Source: Enterobacter hormaechei subsp. hoffmannii
GTDB taxonomy: Bacteria > Pseudomonadota > Gammaproteobacteria > Enterobacterales > Enterobacteriaceae
Length of the DNA stretch: 64,000 nt
NCBI RefSeq assembly: GCF_001729745.1
Contig: NZ_CP017186.1
Coordinates: 4,154,001 to 4,218,000 of the forward strand
Direction: 5' to 3'
Position 1 is the stretch's first letter. The number at the start of each line of letters is the position of its first letter. Below, in pieces: positions 9,537 to 21,730 of the stretch. The notes beneath the pieces are model-generated. The model worked only from the letters and a program-made list of their open reading frames with translations. It had not been told where the DNA came from and made no database searches. The position numbers and the translations under genes are program-made.

Positions 9537-9543
9537 AATGTTT

Positions 9544-9581
9544 TCTCCCTCAGCCCCGTGGGAGAGGGCCGGGGTGAGGGC
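9544..9581. repeat. GAGGG-type palindrome, single unit
   Basis: The sequence TCTCCCTCAGCCCCGTGG followed by GAGAGGGCCGGGGTGAGGG is one unit of a palindromic family seen at several other 3' gene ends in this window (14794, 29508, 31615, 52000 and 57891). Here it separates pckA from the convergent envZ. Confidence 0.7.
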
Positions 9582-9599
9582 ATCAGGCCCCACCCTTTT

Positions 9600-11662
<2,063 letters not shown>

Positions 11663-11890
11663 TGTGTGTACTCCCAAAGGTTCGGATAAGCCTGGAACAG
11701 CGTATTCTAAAAAAGTGCACGGGTTCGACCAGCAAATTCTGGTATAAATTCTAGACGAAATTGTTACAAAGCATATTTAACAGCAGCTTATCTGTTCATT
11801 TCATCACATAAATCATTATTAATCTTGTCTGTTACACTGTGCGCTACGTATTGTGCGCAAAGACAGTTAACCGGCATTAAAGGCAGCACC
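11663..11890. promoter_or_regulatory. Divergent ompR/greB promoter region
   Basis: An AT-rich 228-base region between two divergent genes must contain both promoters. I see runs of A/T with TATAAAT at 11750-11756 and TTGTTACAAAG nearby, but I cannot place a promoter with certainty. A longer greB reading from 11825 runs through this region and is not used. Confidence 0.4.
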
Positions 11891-12364
11891 ATGAAAACGC
11901 CTCTGATCACCCGCGAAGGGTACGAGAAACTCAAAAAAGAGATGGATTACCTGTGGCGCGAAGAGCGTCCGGAAGTGACCAAAAAAGTCACCTGGGCCGC
12001 AAGTCTGGGCGACCGCAGCGAGAATGCGGACTATCAGTACAATAAAAAGCGACTGCGCGAAATCGATCGCCGGGTACGCTACCTGACGAAATGCCTCGAG
12101 AATCTCAAAATTGTCGATTACTCCCCGCAGCAGGAAGGTAAAGTGTTTTTCGGCGCGTGGGTCGAAATTGAAAACGACAACGGCGACACCCTGCGTTTTC
12201 GTATCGTTGGCTATGATGAAATTTTCGGTCGTAAGGATTACATTTCTATCGATTCACCCATGGCCCGCGCCCTGCTGAAAAAAGAGGTGGGCGATTTAGC
12301 CGTTGTCCAGACGCCCGCGGGTGAAGCAAGCTGGTACGTCAACGAAATCGAGTATGTTAAATAG
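11891..12364 (+). CDS. greB: Transcript cleavage factor GreB
   Basis: A 157-residue protein (E. coli 158) that enters the RNA polymerase secondary channel and stimulates cleavage of backtracked RNA. The N-terminal half is a coiled coil whose acidic tip (GDRSENADYQYNKKRLREID) carries the residues that help position magnesium. The C-terminal half is the FKBP-like globular domain ending in AGEASWYVNEIEYVK. The upstream in-frame start at 11825 lies in the promoter region; MKTPLITREGYEKL is the family N-terminus. yhgF follows after 87 bases on the same strand. Confidence 0.97.
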   Translation: MKTPLITREGYEKLKKEMDYLWREERPEVTKKVTWAASLGDRSENADYQYNKKRLREIDRRVRYLTKCLENLKIVDYSPQQEGKVFFGAWVEIENDNGDTLRFRIVGYDEIFGRKDYISIDSPMARALLKKEVGDLAVVQTPAGEASWYVNEIEYVK

Positions 12365-12451
12365 TCCGAGAGCGCCCTCCCCGGCTGGCATTTTTTGGTG
12401 TCAGCCCGTATAACTATCCCCCTGATTTTCGATCCACAAGATGAACTGACC

Positions 12452-14782
12452 ATGATGAAAGAGTCGCTCTGCCGCATTATTGCGGGTGATATTCAGGCCA
12501 GAGCCGAACAGGTAGAAGCTGCCGTTCGTCTGCTTGATGAAGGGAACACCGTGCCGTTTATTGCACGTTATCGTAAGGAAGTCACCGGCGGTCTGGATGA
12601 CACGCAGCTGCGAAACCTGGAGACCCGTCTGGGCTATCTTCGCGAGCTGGAAGACCGACGTCAGGCGATCCTCAAATCTATCGGCGAGCAGGGCAAGCTG
12701 ACCAGTGACCTGGAAAAAGCCATTAACGGTACCCTGAGTAAAACCGAGCTCGAAGACCTCTATCTGCCGTACAAACCGAAGCGCCGCACGCGCGGGCAGA
12801 TTGCGATCGAAGCCGGCCTTGAGCCACTGGCCGATCTGCTGTGGAACGAGCCGTCTCACGATCCGGAAACCGAAGCCGCCAAATTTATCGACGCCGATAA
12901 AGGCGTAGCGGACACCAAAGCTGCGCTGGACGGCGCGCGCTATATTCTGATGGAGCGCTTCGCCGAAGACGCGGCGCTGCTGGCCAAAGTGCGTGATTAC
13001 CTGTGGAAGAACGCCCATATCGTCTCCACCGTGGTGTCCGGCAAAGAGGACGAAGGCGCGAAATTCCGCGACTACTTCGATCACCACGAACCCATTTCTA
13101 CCGCGCCGTCTCACCGCGCGCTGGCGATGTTCCGCGGTCGTAACGAAGGCGTGCTGCAACTCTCCCTGAATGCCGATCCACAGTTTGACGAGCCGCCAAA
13201 AGAGAGCCACTGCGAGCAGATCATTATGGATCACCTCGGTCTGCGCCTGAACAACGCCCCGGCGGACAGCTGGCGCAAAGGCGTGGTGAGCTGGACCTGG
13301 CGCATTAAGGTGCTGATGCACCTCGAAACCGAGCTGATGGGCACCGTGCGCGAGCGCGCCGAAGACGAAGCGATCAACGTCTTCGCCCGTAACCTGCACG
13401 ACCTGCTGATGGCTGCGCCAGCTGGCCTGCGCGCCACCATGGGTCTCGATCCGGGTCTGCGTACCGGCGTGAAGGTGGCCGTGGTTGACGGCACCGGCAA
13501 GCTGGTTGCCACCGACACCATTTACCCGCACACCGGTCAGGCAGCGAAAGCGGCTGTCGTCGTCGCCGCGCTGTGCGAGAAGTACAACGTTGAGCTGGTT
13601 GCCATCGGTAACGGTACGGCGTCCCGCGAAACCGAACGTTTCTATCTCGACGTGCAGAAGCAGTTCCCGAAAGTGACGGCGCAGAAAGTGATCGTCAGTG
13701 AAGCGGGGGCATCTGTCTATTCCGCCTCGGAACTGGCAGCGCAGGAGTTCCCGGATCTGGACGTTTCCCTGCGCGGTGCGGTCTCTATCGCCCGTCGTTT
13801 GCAGGATCCGCTGGCGGAGCTGGTGAAGATTGACCCGAAATCCATCGGCGTGGGCCAGTATCAGCACGACGTGAGCCAGACGCAGCTGGCGCGCAAGCTG
13901 GATGCGGTAGTGGAAGACTGTGTTAACGCCGTCGGCGTGGACCTGAACACCGCTTCCGTTCCCCTGCTGACCCGCGTGGCGGGTCTGACCCGTATGATGG
14001 CGCAGAATATCGTCGCCTGGCGTGATGAGAACGGTCAGTTCCAGAACCGCCAGCAGTTGCTGAAGGTGAGCCGTCTGGGGCCGAAAGCATTTGAGCAGTG
14101 CGCGGGCTTCCTGCGCATCAACCACGGCGATAACCCGCTGGATGCCTCTACCGTTCACCCGGAAGCCTATCCGGTTGTCGAGCGTATCCTGGCCGCCACC
14201 CAGCAGGCGCTGAAAGACCTGATGGGCGACAGCAGCGCGCTGCGTAACCTGAAAGCGGTGGATTTTACCGACGAACAGTTCGGCGTGCCGACGGTCACTG
14301 ACATCATCAAAGAGCTGGAAAAACCGGGCCGCGATCCGCGTCCTGAGTTTAAAACCGCGACCTTTGCTGACGGCGTGGAAACCATGAACGACCTGCTGCC
14401 GGGCATGGTGCTGGAAGGGGCGGTAACCAACGTCACCAACTTTGGCGCGTTTGTGGATATCGGCGTGCATCAGGACGGTCTGGTGCATATCTCTTCCCTC
14501 GCCGACAAGTTCGTTGAAGATCCGCACACCGTGGTCAAAGCGGGCGACATCGTGAAGGTGAAAGTGCTGGAAGTGGATCTTCAGCGCAAGCGTATCGCCC
14601 TGACCATGCGTCTGGACGAGCAGCCGGGCGACACTAACGCGCGCCGTGGCGGTAATGGCGGTGGCCGTGAACAGCAGCGTCCGGCAGCGAAAGCCGCGAA
14701 GCCACGCGGACGTGACGCACAGCCAGCAGGCAACAGCGCGATGATGGATGCTCTGGCAGCGGCGATGGGTAAGAAACGCTAA
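12452..14782 (+). CDS. yhgF: Tex-family transcription accessory protein YhgF
   Basis: A 776-residue RNA-binding protein of the Tex family (E. coli 773). Domains in order are a helical N-terminal Tex domain, a YqgF/RNase H-like fold near residues 325-450 ([17 protein letters not shown]), tandem helix-hairpin-helix modules near 490-560 ([15 protein letters not shown]), and an S1 RNA-binding domain near 645-720 ([20 protein letters not shown]). The Gly/Arg/Lys-rich tail is disordered. Known members affect transcription and rescue of stalled complexes. The upstream start at 12395 adds 19 residues not seen in the family, so MMKESLCRI is chosen. Confidence 0.95.
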   Translation: MMKESLCRIIAGDIQARAEQVEAAVRLLDEGNTVPFIARYRKEVTGGLDDTQLRNLETRLGYLRELEDRRQAILKSIGEQGKLTSDLEKAINGTLSKTELEDLYLPYKPKRRTRGQIAIEAGLEPLADLLWNEPSHDPETEAAKFIDADKGVADTKAALDGARYILMERFAEDAALLAKVRDYLWKNAHIVSTVVSGKEDEGAKFRDYFDHHEPISTAPSHRALAMFRGRNEGVLQLSLNADPQFDEPPKESHCEQIIMDHLGLRLNNAPADSWRKGVVSWTWRIKVLMHLETELMGTVRERAEDEAINVFARNLHDLLMAAPAGLRATMGLDPGLRTGVKVAVVDGTGKLVATDTIYPHTGQAAKAAVVVAALCEKYNVELVAIGNGTASRETERFYLDVQKQFPKVTAQKVIVSEAGASVYSASELAAQEFPDLDVSLRGAVSIARRLQDPLAELVKIDPKSIGVGQYQHDVSQTQLARKLDAVVEDCVNAVGVDLNTASVPLLTRVAGLTRMMAQNIVAWRDENGQFQNRQQLLKVSRLGPKAFEQCAGFLRINHGDNPLDASTVHPEAYPVVERILAATQQALKDLMGDSSALRNLKAVDFTDEQFGVPTVTDIIKELEKPGRDPRPEFKTATFADGVETMNDLLPGMVLEGAVTNVTNFGAFVDIGVHQDGLVHISSLADKFVEDPHTVVKAGDIVKVKVLEVDLQRKRIALTMRLDEQPGDTNARRGGNGGGREQQRPAAKAAKPRGRDAQPAGNSAMMDALAAAMGKKR

Positions 14783-14793
14783 TCCTGTAAATG

Positions 14794-14842
14794 CCCCTCA
14801 CCCTAACCCTCTCCCCAAAGGGGAGAGGGCCGGGGTGAGGGG
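14794..14842. repeat. GAGGG-type palindrome, single complete unit
   Basis: An almost perfect palindrome with arms CCCCTCACCCTAACCCTC and GAGGGCCGGGGTGAGGGG around a CCCCAAAGGGG core, placed 11 bases after the yhgF stop. It can form a long hairpin in RNA and probably marks the transcript end. It belongs to the dispersed family listed under 9544. Confidence 0.8.
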
Positions 14843-14953
14843 AAAAATTATATCGTAAAATATGAAACCGATTGCATATCCATATTTAAACCGCTATTTA
14901 TCACTCCATTAACAAATACGCTTTTTATTCCTTCCCGGGTATTCCCGCAAATA

Positions 14954-14967
14954 TTGAGCAAGGTCAA
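14954..14967 (+). promoter_or_regulatory. FNR-like site upstream of feoA
   Basis: TTGAG-CAAG-GTCAA matches the FNR consensus TTGAT-N4-ATCAA at eight of ten positions. It is placed about 120 bases before feoA. Anaerobic activation of feo by FNR is established in E. coli; binding here is inferred. Confidence 0.55.
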
Positions 14968-15024
14968 GCAGACCGCAAATTAATACGATTAACAACATCC
15001 CGTCACATTTTTATTATTGCTGAT

Positions 15025-15043
15025 AAAAACTATTCTCATTATC
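15025..15043. promoter_or_regulatory. Fur box upstream of feoA
   Basis: The 19-base stretch ending in TCTCATTATC matches the Fur consensus GATAATGATAATCATTATC at 13 of 19 positions, including an intact right half. It sits about 45 bases before the feoA start, which fits iron repression of feoABC. Confidence 0.65.
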
Positions 15044-15085
15044 ATCGCAGTGTTGATTATTTAACCTCTCGTGGAATCAGGCGCT

Positions 15086-15313
15086 ATGCAATTCACTCCA
15101 GAAAGTGCGTGGAAAATTATCGGTTTTACCCGTGAGATAAGCCCGGCCTATCGGCAGAAGCTACTGTCACTGGGCATGCTACCCGGCTCATCATTCCAGG
15201 TGGTGCGCGTGGCGCCGTTGGGCGATCCTGTTCATATCGAAACCCGACGCGTTAATCTGGTTCTGCGTAAAAAAGACCTCGCATTAATTGAAGTTGAATC
15301 TTTATCCCGTTAA
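15086..15313 (+). CDS. feoA: Ferrous iron transport protein A
   Basis: A 75-residue cytosolic SH3-like protein, the same size as E. coli FeoA, which assists the FeoB iron permease. The sequence [18 protein letters not shown] is nearly that of the E. coli protein, and the core [20 protein letters not shown] is conserved. A start five codons upstream (15071) is possible, but ATG 15086 matches the family. feoB begins 30 bases after its stop. The promoter region carries the Fur and FNR-like sites. Confidence 0.96.
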   Translation: MQFTPESAWKIIGFTREISPAYRQKLLSLGMLPGSSFQVVRVAPLGDPVHIETRRVNLVLRKKDLALIEVESLSR

Positions 15314-15343
15314 CAAGCCAGCGGTTTCAGTGAGTCTAAAACA

Positions 15344-17662
15344 ATGAAAAAATTAACTATTGGCTTAATTGGCAATCCTAATTCCGGCAAGACAACCTTA
15401 TTTAATCAGTTAACCGGCGCACGCCAGCGTGTGGGAAATTGGGCAGGCGTAACGGTTGAACGCAAAGAAGGCCTGTTCACCACGACAGATAATCAGGTCA
15501 CGCTGGTTGATTTACCGGGGACCTATTCACTCACCACAATTTCATCTCAGACCTCTCTCGATGAGCAAATTGCCTGCCACTATATTCTGAGCGGCGACGC
15601 GGATCTGCTCATCAATGTGGTGGATGCCTCCAATCTCGAACGAAATCTGTACCTCACGCTACAGCTGCTGGAGCTGGGGATCCCCTGCATCGTAGCGCTT
15701 AACATGCTCGACATCGCCGAGAAGCAAAAGCTGCGCATCGACGTCGACGCCCTCTCCGCCCGTCTGGGCTGCCCGGTGGTTCCGCTGGTTTCTACCCGCG
15801 CGCGCGGCATTGACGCCCTGAAGCTGGCAATTGACCGCCACACGGGCAATGCCGACGTCGAACTGGTGCACTACGCCCAGCCGCTGCTGCGCGAGGCCGG
15901 GCAGCTGGCGCAGGAGATGGACAACGCCATGCCCGCCAGACAGCGCCTGTGGCTTGGCCTGCAAATGCTGGAAGGCGATATCTACAGCCGCGCCTACGCA
16001 GGCGATGCGGCGGATAAACTGAGCGTTGCACAGGCTCGCCTGAGCGACGAGCTCGACGACCCGGCCCTGCATATTGCGGATGCGCGCTATCAGGCCATCG
16101 CCGCTATCTGTGACGTGGTCAGCAATGCATTAACCGCTGAACCCAGCCGCTTCACCGCCGCCGTGGATAAGATTGTGCTCAACCGCTTCCTCGGTTTGCC
16201 AATCTTTTTACTGGTGATGTACGTAATGTTCCTACTCGCTATAAACATCGGCGGTGCATTACAACCCATCTTTGATGGCGGCTCTGTCGCTATCTTCGTG
16301 CACGGTATTCAGTGGCTGGGCTACACCCTCCACTTCCCGGAATGGTTGACCATCTTCCTTGCGCAGGGGATCGGCGGCGGGATCAACACCGTCCTGCCGC
16401 TGGTACCGCAGATCGGCATGATGTACCTGTTCCTCTCCTTCCTTGAGGATTCCGGTTACATGGCACGCGCCGCCTTCGTGATGGACCGCCTGATGCAGGC
16501 GCTGGGGCTGCCGGGGAAATCCTTCGTGCCGCTGATTGTCGGTTTTGGCTGTAACGTGCCGTCAGTCATGGGCGCGCGTACGCTGGACGCACCGCGCGAA
16601 CGCCTGATGACCATCATGATGGCGCCGTTCATGTCCTGCGGCGCACGTCTGGCGATCTTCGCGGTCTTTGCCGCGGCGTTCTTTGGTCAGGAAGGGGCGC
16701 TAGCCGTCTTCTCCCTGTATGTGCTGGGTATCGTGATGGCTATTCTCACCGGCCTGATGCTGAAGCACACCATCATGCGTGGCGAAGCGTCGCCGTTCGT
16801 GATGGAACTGCCGGTTTATCACGTTCCGCATCTGAAAAGCCTGATTATTCAAACCTGGCAGCGCCTGAAGGGCTTCGTTCTGCGCGCCGGTAAGGTGATT
16901 GTAGTGGTCAGCATTTTCCTGAGCGCCCTGAACAGCTTCACCCTGAGCGGCCAGGCAGCGGACAACATTAATGACTCTGCCCTTGCCTCCGTCAGCCGGA
17001 TCATTACGCCGGTCTTCAAACCGATTGGCGTACAGGAAGACAACTGGCAGGCAACCGTGGGCCTGTTCACTGGCGCGATGGCAAAAGAGGTGGTTGTCGG
17101 CACCCTGAACACGCTCTACACCGCGGAAAACATCCAGGAAGAGGAGTTCAACCCGGCTGAGTTCAGCCTCGGTGACGAACTTCTGGGTGCAGTAGAAGAG
17201 ACCTGGCAGAGCCTGAAAGACACCTTCAGCCTGAGCGTGCTGGCGAACCCGATTGAAGCCAGCAAAGGCGACGGCGTAATGGCGACCGGAGCAATGGGCG
17301 TGATGGGCCAGAAATTTGGCAGCGCGTCGGCGGCCTACAGCTACCTGATCTTCGTCCTGCTCTATATTCCGTGCATCTCGGTCATGGGCGCCATTGCCCG
17401 TGAGTCCAGCCGCGGCTGGATGGGCTTCTCCATTCTGTGGGGGCTGAACATTGCCTACTCGCTGGCGACCGTGTTTTATCAAACCGTCAATTACAGCCAG
17501 CATCCGCGCTACAGCCTGGTCTGTATCCTCGCGGTGATCCTGTTTAACGTGATGGTGATTGGCCTGCTGCGCCGGGCACGTAGCCGCGTTGACGTTAACC
17601 TGCTGGCAACGCGCAAAACCCCAACGACCTGCTGTAGTAGCCCTGCGGGCGACTGTCACTGA
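15344..17662 (+). CDS. feoB: Ferrous iron permease FeoB
   Basis: A 772-residue inner-membrane Fe(II) transporter with a cytosolic GTPase domain. G-protein motifs are visible: G1 GNPNSGKTT at about residues 10-18, G3 DLPGTYSL at about 54, and G4 NMLD at about 120. After a helical GDI-like region, about nine membrane segments begin near residue 283. They contain the Gate motifs with conserved cysteines ([14 protein letters not shown] and [13 protein letters not shown]). The C-terminus is cysteine-bearing ([11 protein letters not shown]), as in E. coli. It is the middle gene of feoABC. Confidence 0.98.
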   Translation: MKKLTIGLIGNPNSGKTTLFNQLTGARQRVGNWAGVTVERKEGLFTTTDNQVTLVDLPGTYSLTTISSQTSLDEQIACHYILSGDADLLINVVDASNLERNLYLTLQLLELGIPCIVALNMLDIAEKQKLRIDVDALSARLGCPVVPLVSTRARGIDALKLAIDRHTGNADVELVHYAQPLLREAGQLAQEMDNAMPARQRLWLGLQMLEGDIYSRAYAGDAADKLSVAQARLSDELDDPALHIADARYQAIAAICDVVSNALTAEPSRFTAAVDKIVLNRFLGLPIFLLVMYVMFLLAINIGGALQPIFDGGSVAIFVHGIQWLGYTLHFPEWLTIFLAQGIGGGINTVLPLVPQIGMMYLFLSFLEDSGYMARAAFVMDRLMQALGLPGKSFVPLIVGFGCNVPSVMGARTLDAPRERLMTIMMAPFMSCGARLAIFAVFAAAFFGQEGALAVFSLYVLGIVMAILTGLMLKHTIMRGEASPFVMELPVYHVPHLKSLIIQTWQRLKGFVLRAGKVIVVVSIFLSALNSFTLSGQAADNINDSALASVSRIITPVFKPIGVQEDNWQATVGLFTGAMAKEVVVGTLNTLYTAENIQEEEFNPAEFSLGDELLGAVEETWQSLKDTFSLSVLANPIEASKGDGVMATGAMGVMGQKFGSASAAYSYLIFVLLYIPCISVMGAIARESSRGWMGFSILWGLNIAYSLATVFYQTVNYSQHPRYSLVCILAVILFNVMVIGLLRRARSRVDVNLLATRKTPTTCCSSPAGDCH

Positions 17663-17673
17663 GGGGAAAAAAG

Positions 17674-17910
17674 ATGGCATCGTTGATTCAGGTCCGTGAC
17701 TTACTGGCGTTACAGGGACGAATGGAGGCGAAGCAGCTCAGCCTCAGCCTGCATACGCCGCAGCCGATGATCGATGCCATGCTGGAAAGGCTGGAGGCGA
17801 TGGGGAAAGCCGTGCGCATTCAGGAAGAGCCGGACAGTTGTCTGTCCGGCAGTTGTAAAAGTTGTCCGGAAGGTAAAGCCTGCCTCAGGGAGTGGTGGAC
17901 GCTTCGCTGA
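17674..17910 (+). CDS. feoC: Fe(2+) transport protein FeoC
   Basis: A 78-residue winged-helix protein that, in related bacteria, protects FeoB from proteolysis and binds an Fe-S cluster. The N-terminal 50 residues form the winged helix ([20 protein letters not shown]). The C-terminal loop holds four cysteines in [16 protein letters not shown] perfect eight-base inverted repeat at 17829-17850 lies in the codons for the first two of these cysteines. Its last 26 bases overlap the convergent bioH gene. Confidence 0.93.
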   Translation: MASLIQVRDLLALQGRMEAKQLSLSLHTPQPMIDAMLERLEAMGKAVRIQEEPDSCLSGSCKSCPEGKACLREWWTLR

Positions 17911-18667
17911 TAAAACCGGTCAGCGCTGAACAAAACTCAGCAGGATGAGAGATGAACGGCGCATGTGCCGCTTTGGCAACCACCATTGATTCACTCTCCG
18001 GCCACAGCGCATCCAGCAGCGGAACAACCTTGCGCGGGACCAGTCCATCCAGATAGCCATAAATACGCAGATGCGGCACCGTCAGTGACGCCAGCGGCTC
18101 ACGCAGATCGGCCGTTTTCAGGATCTCCAGTCCACCGTTCAGCACCTCAACCTCCGGCATCGGCAGGGAAAGCACCGTCTGCTTCAGCATCCGCGCGTCC
18201 TGACGGGCGGTTTCAGTTCCCATCGTCTGCAACGCCAGGAAACGCTCCACCGTCCGCTGGAAATCTTCGCTCAACTGGTGCTGGAACCCGGCCAGCACCT
18301 CAGGTTTGATGCCCGGCCACGCCTCGCGGGCGCTGAAACAGGGTGATGAGGCAACGGTGATCAGCGCCTGGACCCGCTCAGGATGGCGCAGCGCAATCTG
18401 GCTTGCCACCAGCCCGCCCAGGCTCCAGCCGAGCCAGACGGCTTTTTGCGGCGCCGCTTCCAGAACCTGCTCCGCCATGTCCTCGAGCGTCATCGCGCCG
18501 TAGCCGTGGCTACGGCCATACCCCGGCAGATCCACCAGGTGTACCGTAAATTGCGAGGCCAGTTCCTCACTTATGCAACGCCACACTTCGGCGTTCAGTC
18601 CCCATCCGTGCAGCAGCACAAGATGACAATTTCCCGTCCCAACGGTCTGCCACCACAGCGTCTTCAT
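17885..18667 (-). CDS. bioH: Pimeloyl-[acyl-carrier protein] methyl ester esterase (biotin synthesis)
   Basis: A 260-residue alpha/beta hydrolase (E. coli 256) that removes the methyl group from pimeloyl-ACP methyl ester, releasing the precursor for biotin ring assembly. The nucleophile is Ser82 in LGWSLGGL. The acid is the Asp in YGYLDGLVP and the base is the His in [14 protein letters not shown]. The N-terminal [10 protein letters not shown] is the oxyanion region. It is convergent and overlapping with feoC at its 3' end, and divergent from gntX with only 36 bases between the starts. It has a slightly different C-terminal tail ([11 protein letters not shown]) from E. coli. Confidence 0.96.
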   Translation of the reverse strand: MKTLWWQTVGTGNCHLVLLHGWGLNAEVWRCISEELASQFTVHLVDLPGYGRSHGYGAMTLEDMAEQVLEAAPQKAVWLGWSLGGLVASQIALRHPERVQALITVASSPCFSAREAWPGIKPEVLAGFQHQLSEDFQRTVERFLALQTMGTETARQDARMLKQTVLSLPMPEVEVLNGGLEILKTADLREPLASLTVPHLRIYGYLDGLVPRKVVPLLDALWPESESMVVAKAAHAPFISHPAEFCSALTGFISEASTTP

Positions 18668-18703
18668 CAGTTAACGTTCTCTTTTTTCACATGGAGGTTG
18701 CGT

Positions 18704-19384
18704 ATGCTAACAGTGCCCGGCTTGTGCTGGCTATGCCGAATGCCACTTGCGCTGAGCGCGTGGGGCGTCTGTTCCGTTTGCACGGGAGCGCTGGGTTACC
18801 TGAAGGGCTGTCCGCAATGCGGCTTGCCTGCCGTAAGCCAGACGCTCCCCTGTGGTCGATGCCTGAAAAAAGCGCCGCCGTGGAGCGCGCTGGTGGCGGT
18901 GGATGATTACGTTTTGCCGCTGAGTCGTCTGGTTCATCAGTTTAAGTTTTCCAGCCAGTTCGCGCTGGCGCAGCCACTGGCACGCCTGTTATTACTGGCG
19001 GTATTGCAGGCGCGAAGAACGCGCGGGCTACCGTCGGTCGACACGCTCGTGAACGTGCCACTCTTTCAGCGTCGGCACTGGCGGCGGGGATACAATCAGA
19101 GCGACCTGCTGTGCCGTCCGCTCGCCCGCTGGCTGGGTTGCCGGTACCCCGCCTCTGCGCTGAAACGTATTCATGCCACTGCCGTTCAGCACCGGCTCAA
19201 CGCCCGGTCGCGCAAAAGAAACCTGAAAAACGCCTTTCGCCTTGAATTGCCGGTCAACGGTCTCCATATCGCGATTGTGGATGATGTCGTCACCACGGGC
19301 AGTACCGTGGCTGAACTTTCCCGACTGCTTTTGCAAAGCGGCGCCGCGTCAGTTCAGGTATGGTGTCTGTGCCGTACCTTGTAG
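18704..19384 (+). CDS. gntX: ComF-family DNA utilization/gluconate periphery protein GntX
   Basis: A 226-residue protein of the ComF phosphoribosyltransferase-like family. The N-terminus has a zinc-ribbon-like cysteine set (CWLC, CSVC, CPQCGLP, CGRC). The C-terminal half has the PRTase signature IAIVDDVVTTGST. In E. coli the homologue (also YhgH) is needed for use of DNA as a nutrient. A longer reading from 18383 extends into bioH on the other strand and is rejected; ATG 18704 gives the family N-terminus MLTVPGLCWLC. nfuA follows after 61 bases. Confidence 0.9.
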   Translation: MLTVPGLCWLCRMPLALSAWGVCSVCTGALGYLKGCPQCGLPAVSQTLPCGRCLKKAPPWSALVAVDDYVLPLSRLVHQFKFSSQFALAQPLARLLLLAVLQARRTRGLPSVDTLVNVPLFQRRHWRRGYNQSDLLCRPLARWLGCRYPASALKRIHATAVQHRLNARSRKRNLKNAFRLELPVNGLHIAIVDDVVTTGSTVAELSRLLLQSGAASVQVWCLCRTL

Positions 19385-19445
19385 CCCTTCTTCAATGGGC
19401 GTATGATTATACCCAGGTAATTTAGTCAACTATTAGGCCAAAGCT

Positions 19446-20021
19446 ATGATCCGTATTTCCGATTCTGCACAAGCGCACTTTGCCAAACTGCTGGCAAATC
19501 AGGAAGAAGGGACGCAGATCCGCGTGTTTGTGATCAATCCAGGCACTCCGAATGCAGAATGTGGTGTCTCTTATTGTCCTCCGGATGCTGTGGAAGCAAC
19601 TGACACTGCCCTTAAATTTGAACAGCTCACCGCATACGTTGATGAGCTGAGCGCGCCGTATCTTGAAGATGCGGAGATTGATTTCGTCACCGACCAGCTG
19701 GGTTCTCAGCTGACGCTGAAGGCGCCAAACGCGAAGATGCGTAAAGTCTCTGACGATGCCCCGCTGATGGAGCGTGTGGAATATCTGCTGCAATCGCAGA
19801 TCAACCCGCAGCTGGCCGGCCACGGTGGACGTGTTTCCCTGATGGAAATCACCGAAGATGGTCTGGCGATCCTGCAATTCGGCGGCGGCTGTAACGGCTG
19901 CTCCATGGTCGATGTAACCCTGAAAGAAGGGATCGAGAAGCAACTGCTGAACGAATTCCCGGAACTGAAAGGCGTGCGCGATCTGACCGAACACCAGCGC
20001 GGCGAGCACTCTTACTACTAA
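19446..20021 (+). CDS. nfuA: Fe-S biogenesis protein NfuA
   Basis: A 191-residue Fe-S cluster carrier. The N-terminal half is a degenerate A-type scaffold domain that has lost the usual cysteine ligands. The C-terminal half is the Nfu domain with Cys149 and Cys152 ([14 protein letters not shown]), which bind a [4Fe-4S] cluster in the dimer. It delivers clusters to apo-proteins under oxidative stress or iron limitation (family knowledge). Length equals E. coli NfuA. A REP-type hairpin with a T run follows. Confidence 0.97.
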   Translation: MIRISDSAQAHFAKLLANQEEGTQIRVFVINPGTPNAECGVSYCPPDAVEATDTALKFEQLTAYVDELSAPYLEDAEIDFVTDQLGSQLTLKAPNAKMRKVSDDAPLMERVEYLLQSQINPQLAGHGGRVSLMEITEDGLAILQFGGGCNGCSMVDVTLKEGIEKQLLNEFPELKGVRDLTEHQRGEHSYY

Positions 20022-20040
20022 TTCAGTGCCCGTCTGTATT

Positions 20041-20075
20041 GCCCGGTGGCGCTGCGCTTACCGGGCCTGCTTTTT
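20041..20075 (+). terminator. REP-type hairpin with T run after nfuA
   Basis: GCCCGGT (20041-20047) pairs with ACCGGGC (20060-20066), followed by CTGCTTTTT. It is a REP-family unit that could also function as the nfuA terminator. Confidence 0.65.
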
Positions 20076-20151
20076 CTTGCCTCCCCCTCTATATGTTGAC
20101 CTGCGTCTCATAATTCAAATTTTGCCTCCCTGGGTGATTCTCAATCACGCC

Positions 20152-20167
20152 ATGTTACCCGTATCAT
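20152..20167. promoter_or_regulatory. Upstream GntR operator of gntT
   Basis: ATGTTACCCGTATCAT agrees with the GntR consensus ATGTTACCGGTAACAT at 14 of 16 positions. It lies 160 bases before the gntT start. Repression of gntT by GntR is known in E. coli. Confidence 0.7.
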
Positions 20168-20291
20168 TCCCATGGGCACTCAACACCCTTATAACAGCCG
20201 ACTAAACTTATCGTTTTCGCAGGCATCAGTATGAGTGCCGTTAATACTCTGTTCCCAGTTGGGACAACCGGAATTTGTCGTTGAAACAATG

Positions 20292-20307
20292 ACGTTACCC
20301 ATAACAA
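20292..20307. promoter_or_regulatory. Downstream GntR operator of gntT
   Basis: ACGTTACCCATAACAA agrees with the GntR consensus at 12 of 16 positions and lies about 20 bases before the gntT start. With the site at 20152 it gives a paired arrangement about 140 bases apart, suitable for looping. Confidence 0.6.
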
Positions 20308-20326
20308 TTCAAAGGCCAGGTCAATC

Positions 20327-21643
20327 ATGCCATTAGTCATCGTCGCTATCGGTGTTGTGTTATTACTGCTCTTGATGATCCGCTTCAAAATGAACGGATT
20401 TATCGCTCTGGTTCTGGTGGCACTTGCAGTCGGTCTGATGCAGGGAATGCCGCTGGTTAAAGTTATCAGCTCCATTAAAGCCGGTGTCGGCGGTACGCTC
20501 GGCAGCCTGGCGCTGATCATGGGCTTCGGCGCCATGCTCGGTAAAATGCTCGCGGACTGCGGTGGCGCGCAGCGTATTGCCACTACCCTTATCGATAAAT
20601 TTGGCAAGCAGCACATCCAGTGGGCGGTGGTGTTAACCGGTTTTACCGTCGGTTTCGCACTGTTCTATGAAGTGGGCTTCGTCCTGATGCTGCCGCTGGT
20701 GTTCACCATCGCCGCTGCCGCCAACATCCCGCTGCTGTTCGTAGGCGTACCGATGGCTGCGGCGCTGTCCGTCACCCACGGCTTCCTGCCGCCGCATCCG
20801 GGTCCAACGGCTATCGCCACCATCTTCCACGCCGACATGGGTAAAACCCTGCTGTTCGGTACGATTCTGGCGATCCCAACGGTTATCCTGGCCGGTCCTG
20901 TTTATGCGCGCTTCCTGAAAGGCATTGATAAGCCCATCCCGGAAGGCCTGTACAGCGCCAAAACCTTCACAGATGCAGAGATGCCTGGCTTTGGCGTCAG
21001 CGTCTGGACCTCTCTGGTGCCGGTGATCCTGATGGCAATGCGTGCCGTAGCAGAGATGGTTCTGCCGAAAGGTCACGCGTTCCTGTCCGTTGCGGAGTTC
21101 CTGGGCGACCCGGTGATGGCAACACTGATTGCGGTCCTGATCGCCATGTTCACCTTCGGTCTTAACCGTGGTCGTTCCATGGATCAGATCAACGACACGC
21201 TGACCTCTTCCATCAAAATCATTGCCATGATGCTGCTGATCATCGGCGGTGGCGGCGCGTTTAAGCAGGTGCTGGTCGACAGTGGCGTGGATAAATACAT
21301 TGCTGCCATGATGCATGAAACCAACGTATCGCCGCTCCTGATGGCATGGTCTATTGCCGCGGTGCTGCGTATCGCGCTGGGCTCTGCAACCGTTGCGGCG
21401 ATTACCGCGGGTGGTATCGTTGCGCCGCTGATTGCGACCACGGGCGTAAGCCCTGAGCTGATGGTTATCGCGGTCGGTTCGGGCAGCGTGATTTTCTCCC
21501 ACGTGAACGATCCGGGCTTCTGGCTGTTCAAGGAGTACTTCAACCTGACCATCGGTGAAACCATCAAGTCCTGGTCCGCGCTGGAAACCATTATTTCGGT
21601 GTGTGGCCTGGTCGGGGTGCTGCTGTTGAATATGGTGGTCTGA
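20327..21643 (+). CDS. gntT: High-affinity gluconate transporter GntT
   Basis: A 438-residue inner-membrane gluconate:proton symporter of the GntP family with about 12 to 14 hydrophobic segments. The GntP signatures GLMQGMPL, GGTLGSLALIMGFGAMLGK and SHVNDPGFWLFKEYF are present. It is paralogous to gntU at 46312-47652 but clearly distinct. The preceding 305 bases hold the nfuA terminator and two GntR operators. E. coli has the gene at the same position between nfuA and malQ, which supports gntT over the other paralogues. Confidence 0.95.
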   Translation: MPLVIVAIGVVLLLLLMIRFKMNGFIALVLVALAVGLMQGMPLVKVISSIKAGVGGTLGSLALIMGFGAMLGKMLADCGGAQRIATTLIDKFGKQHIQWAVVLTGFTVGFALFYEVGFVLMLPLVFTIAAAANIPLLFVGVPMAAALSVTHGFLPPHPGPTAIATIFHADMGKTLLFGTILAIPTVILAGPVYARFLKGIDKPIPEGLYSAKTFTDAEMPGFGVSVWTSLVPVILMAMRAVAEMVLPKGHAFLSVAEFLGDPVMATLIAVLIAMFTFGLNRGRSMDQINDTLTSSIKIIAMMLLIIGGGGAFKQVLVDSGVDKYIAAMMHETNVSPLLMAWSIAAVLRIALGSATVAAITAGGIVAPLIATTGVSPELMVIAVGSGSVIFSHVNDPGFWLFKEYFNLTIGETIKSWSALETIISVCGLVGVLLLNMVV

Positions 21644-21651
21644 TGCCCTAA

Positions 21652-21684
21652 GTCGGGTGGCGGCTACGCCTTACCCGACCTACA
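21652..21684. repeat. REP-type palindrome after gntT
   Basis: GTCGGGTGGCGGCTACGCC paired with TTACCCGACC, a member of the REP family in this window, placed just after gntT. Confidence 0.7.
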
Positions 21685-21702
21685 TGAGCACGACCTGATA
21701 AT

Positions 21703-21729
21703 AAAAAACCCGCCACTGGCGGGTTTTTT
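21703..21729. terminator. Bidirectional terminator between gntT and malQ
   Basis: Perfect stem AAAAAACCCGCCA / TGGCGGGTTTTTT around a short CT-containing loop, with A and T runs on opposite sides. It lies between two convergent genes and can stop both transcripts. Confidence 0.92.
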
Positions 21730-21730
21730 A

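Noticed and set aside
12401-14527. A 708-codon open frame antisense to yhgF
   Set aside because: It is a shadow caused by codon bias; it is rich in His, Gln and Arg, has no recognisable domain, and lies entirely opposite a well-conserved gene. The same applies to long antisense frames opposite malP (24026-25939), ggt (52295-53905) and pckA (7904-9031).
20134-20148. GTGATT-CTC-AATCAC palindrome upstream of gntT as a CRP site
   Set aside because: The half-sites GTGA and TCAC are separated by seven bases instead of six, so the spacing does not fit CRP, although another dimeric regulator could use it.
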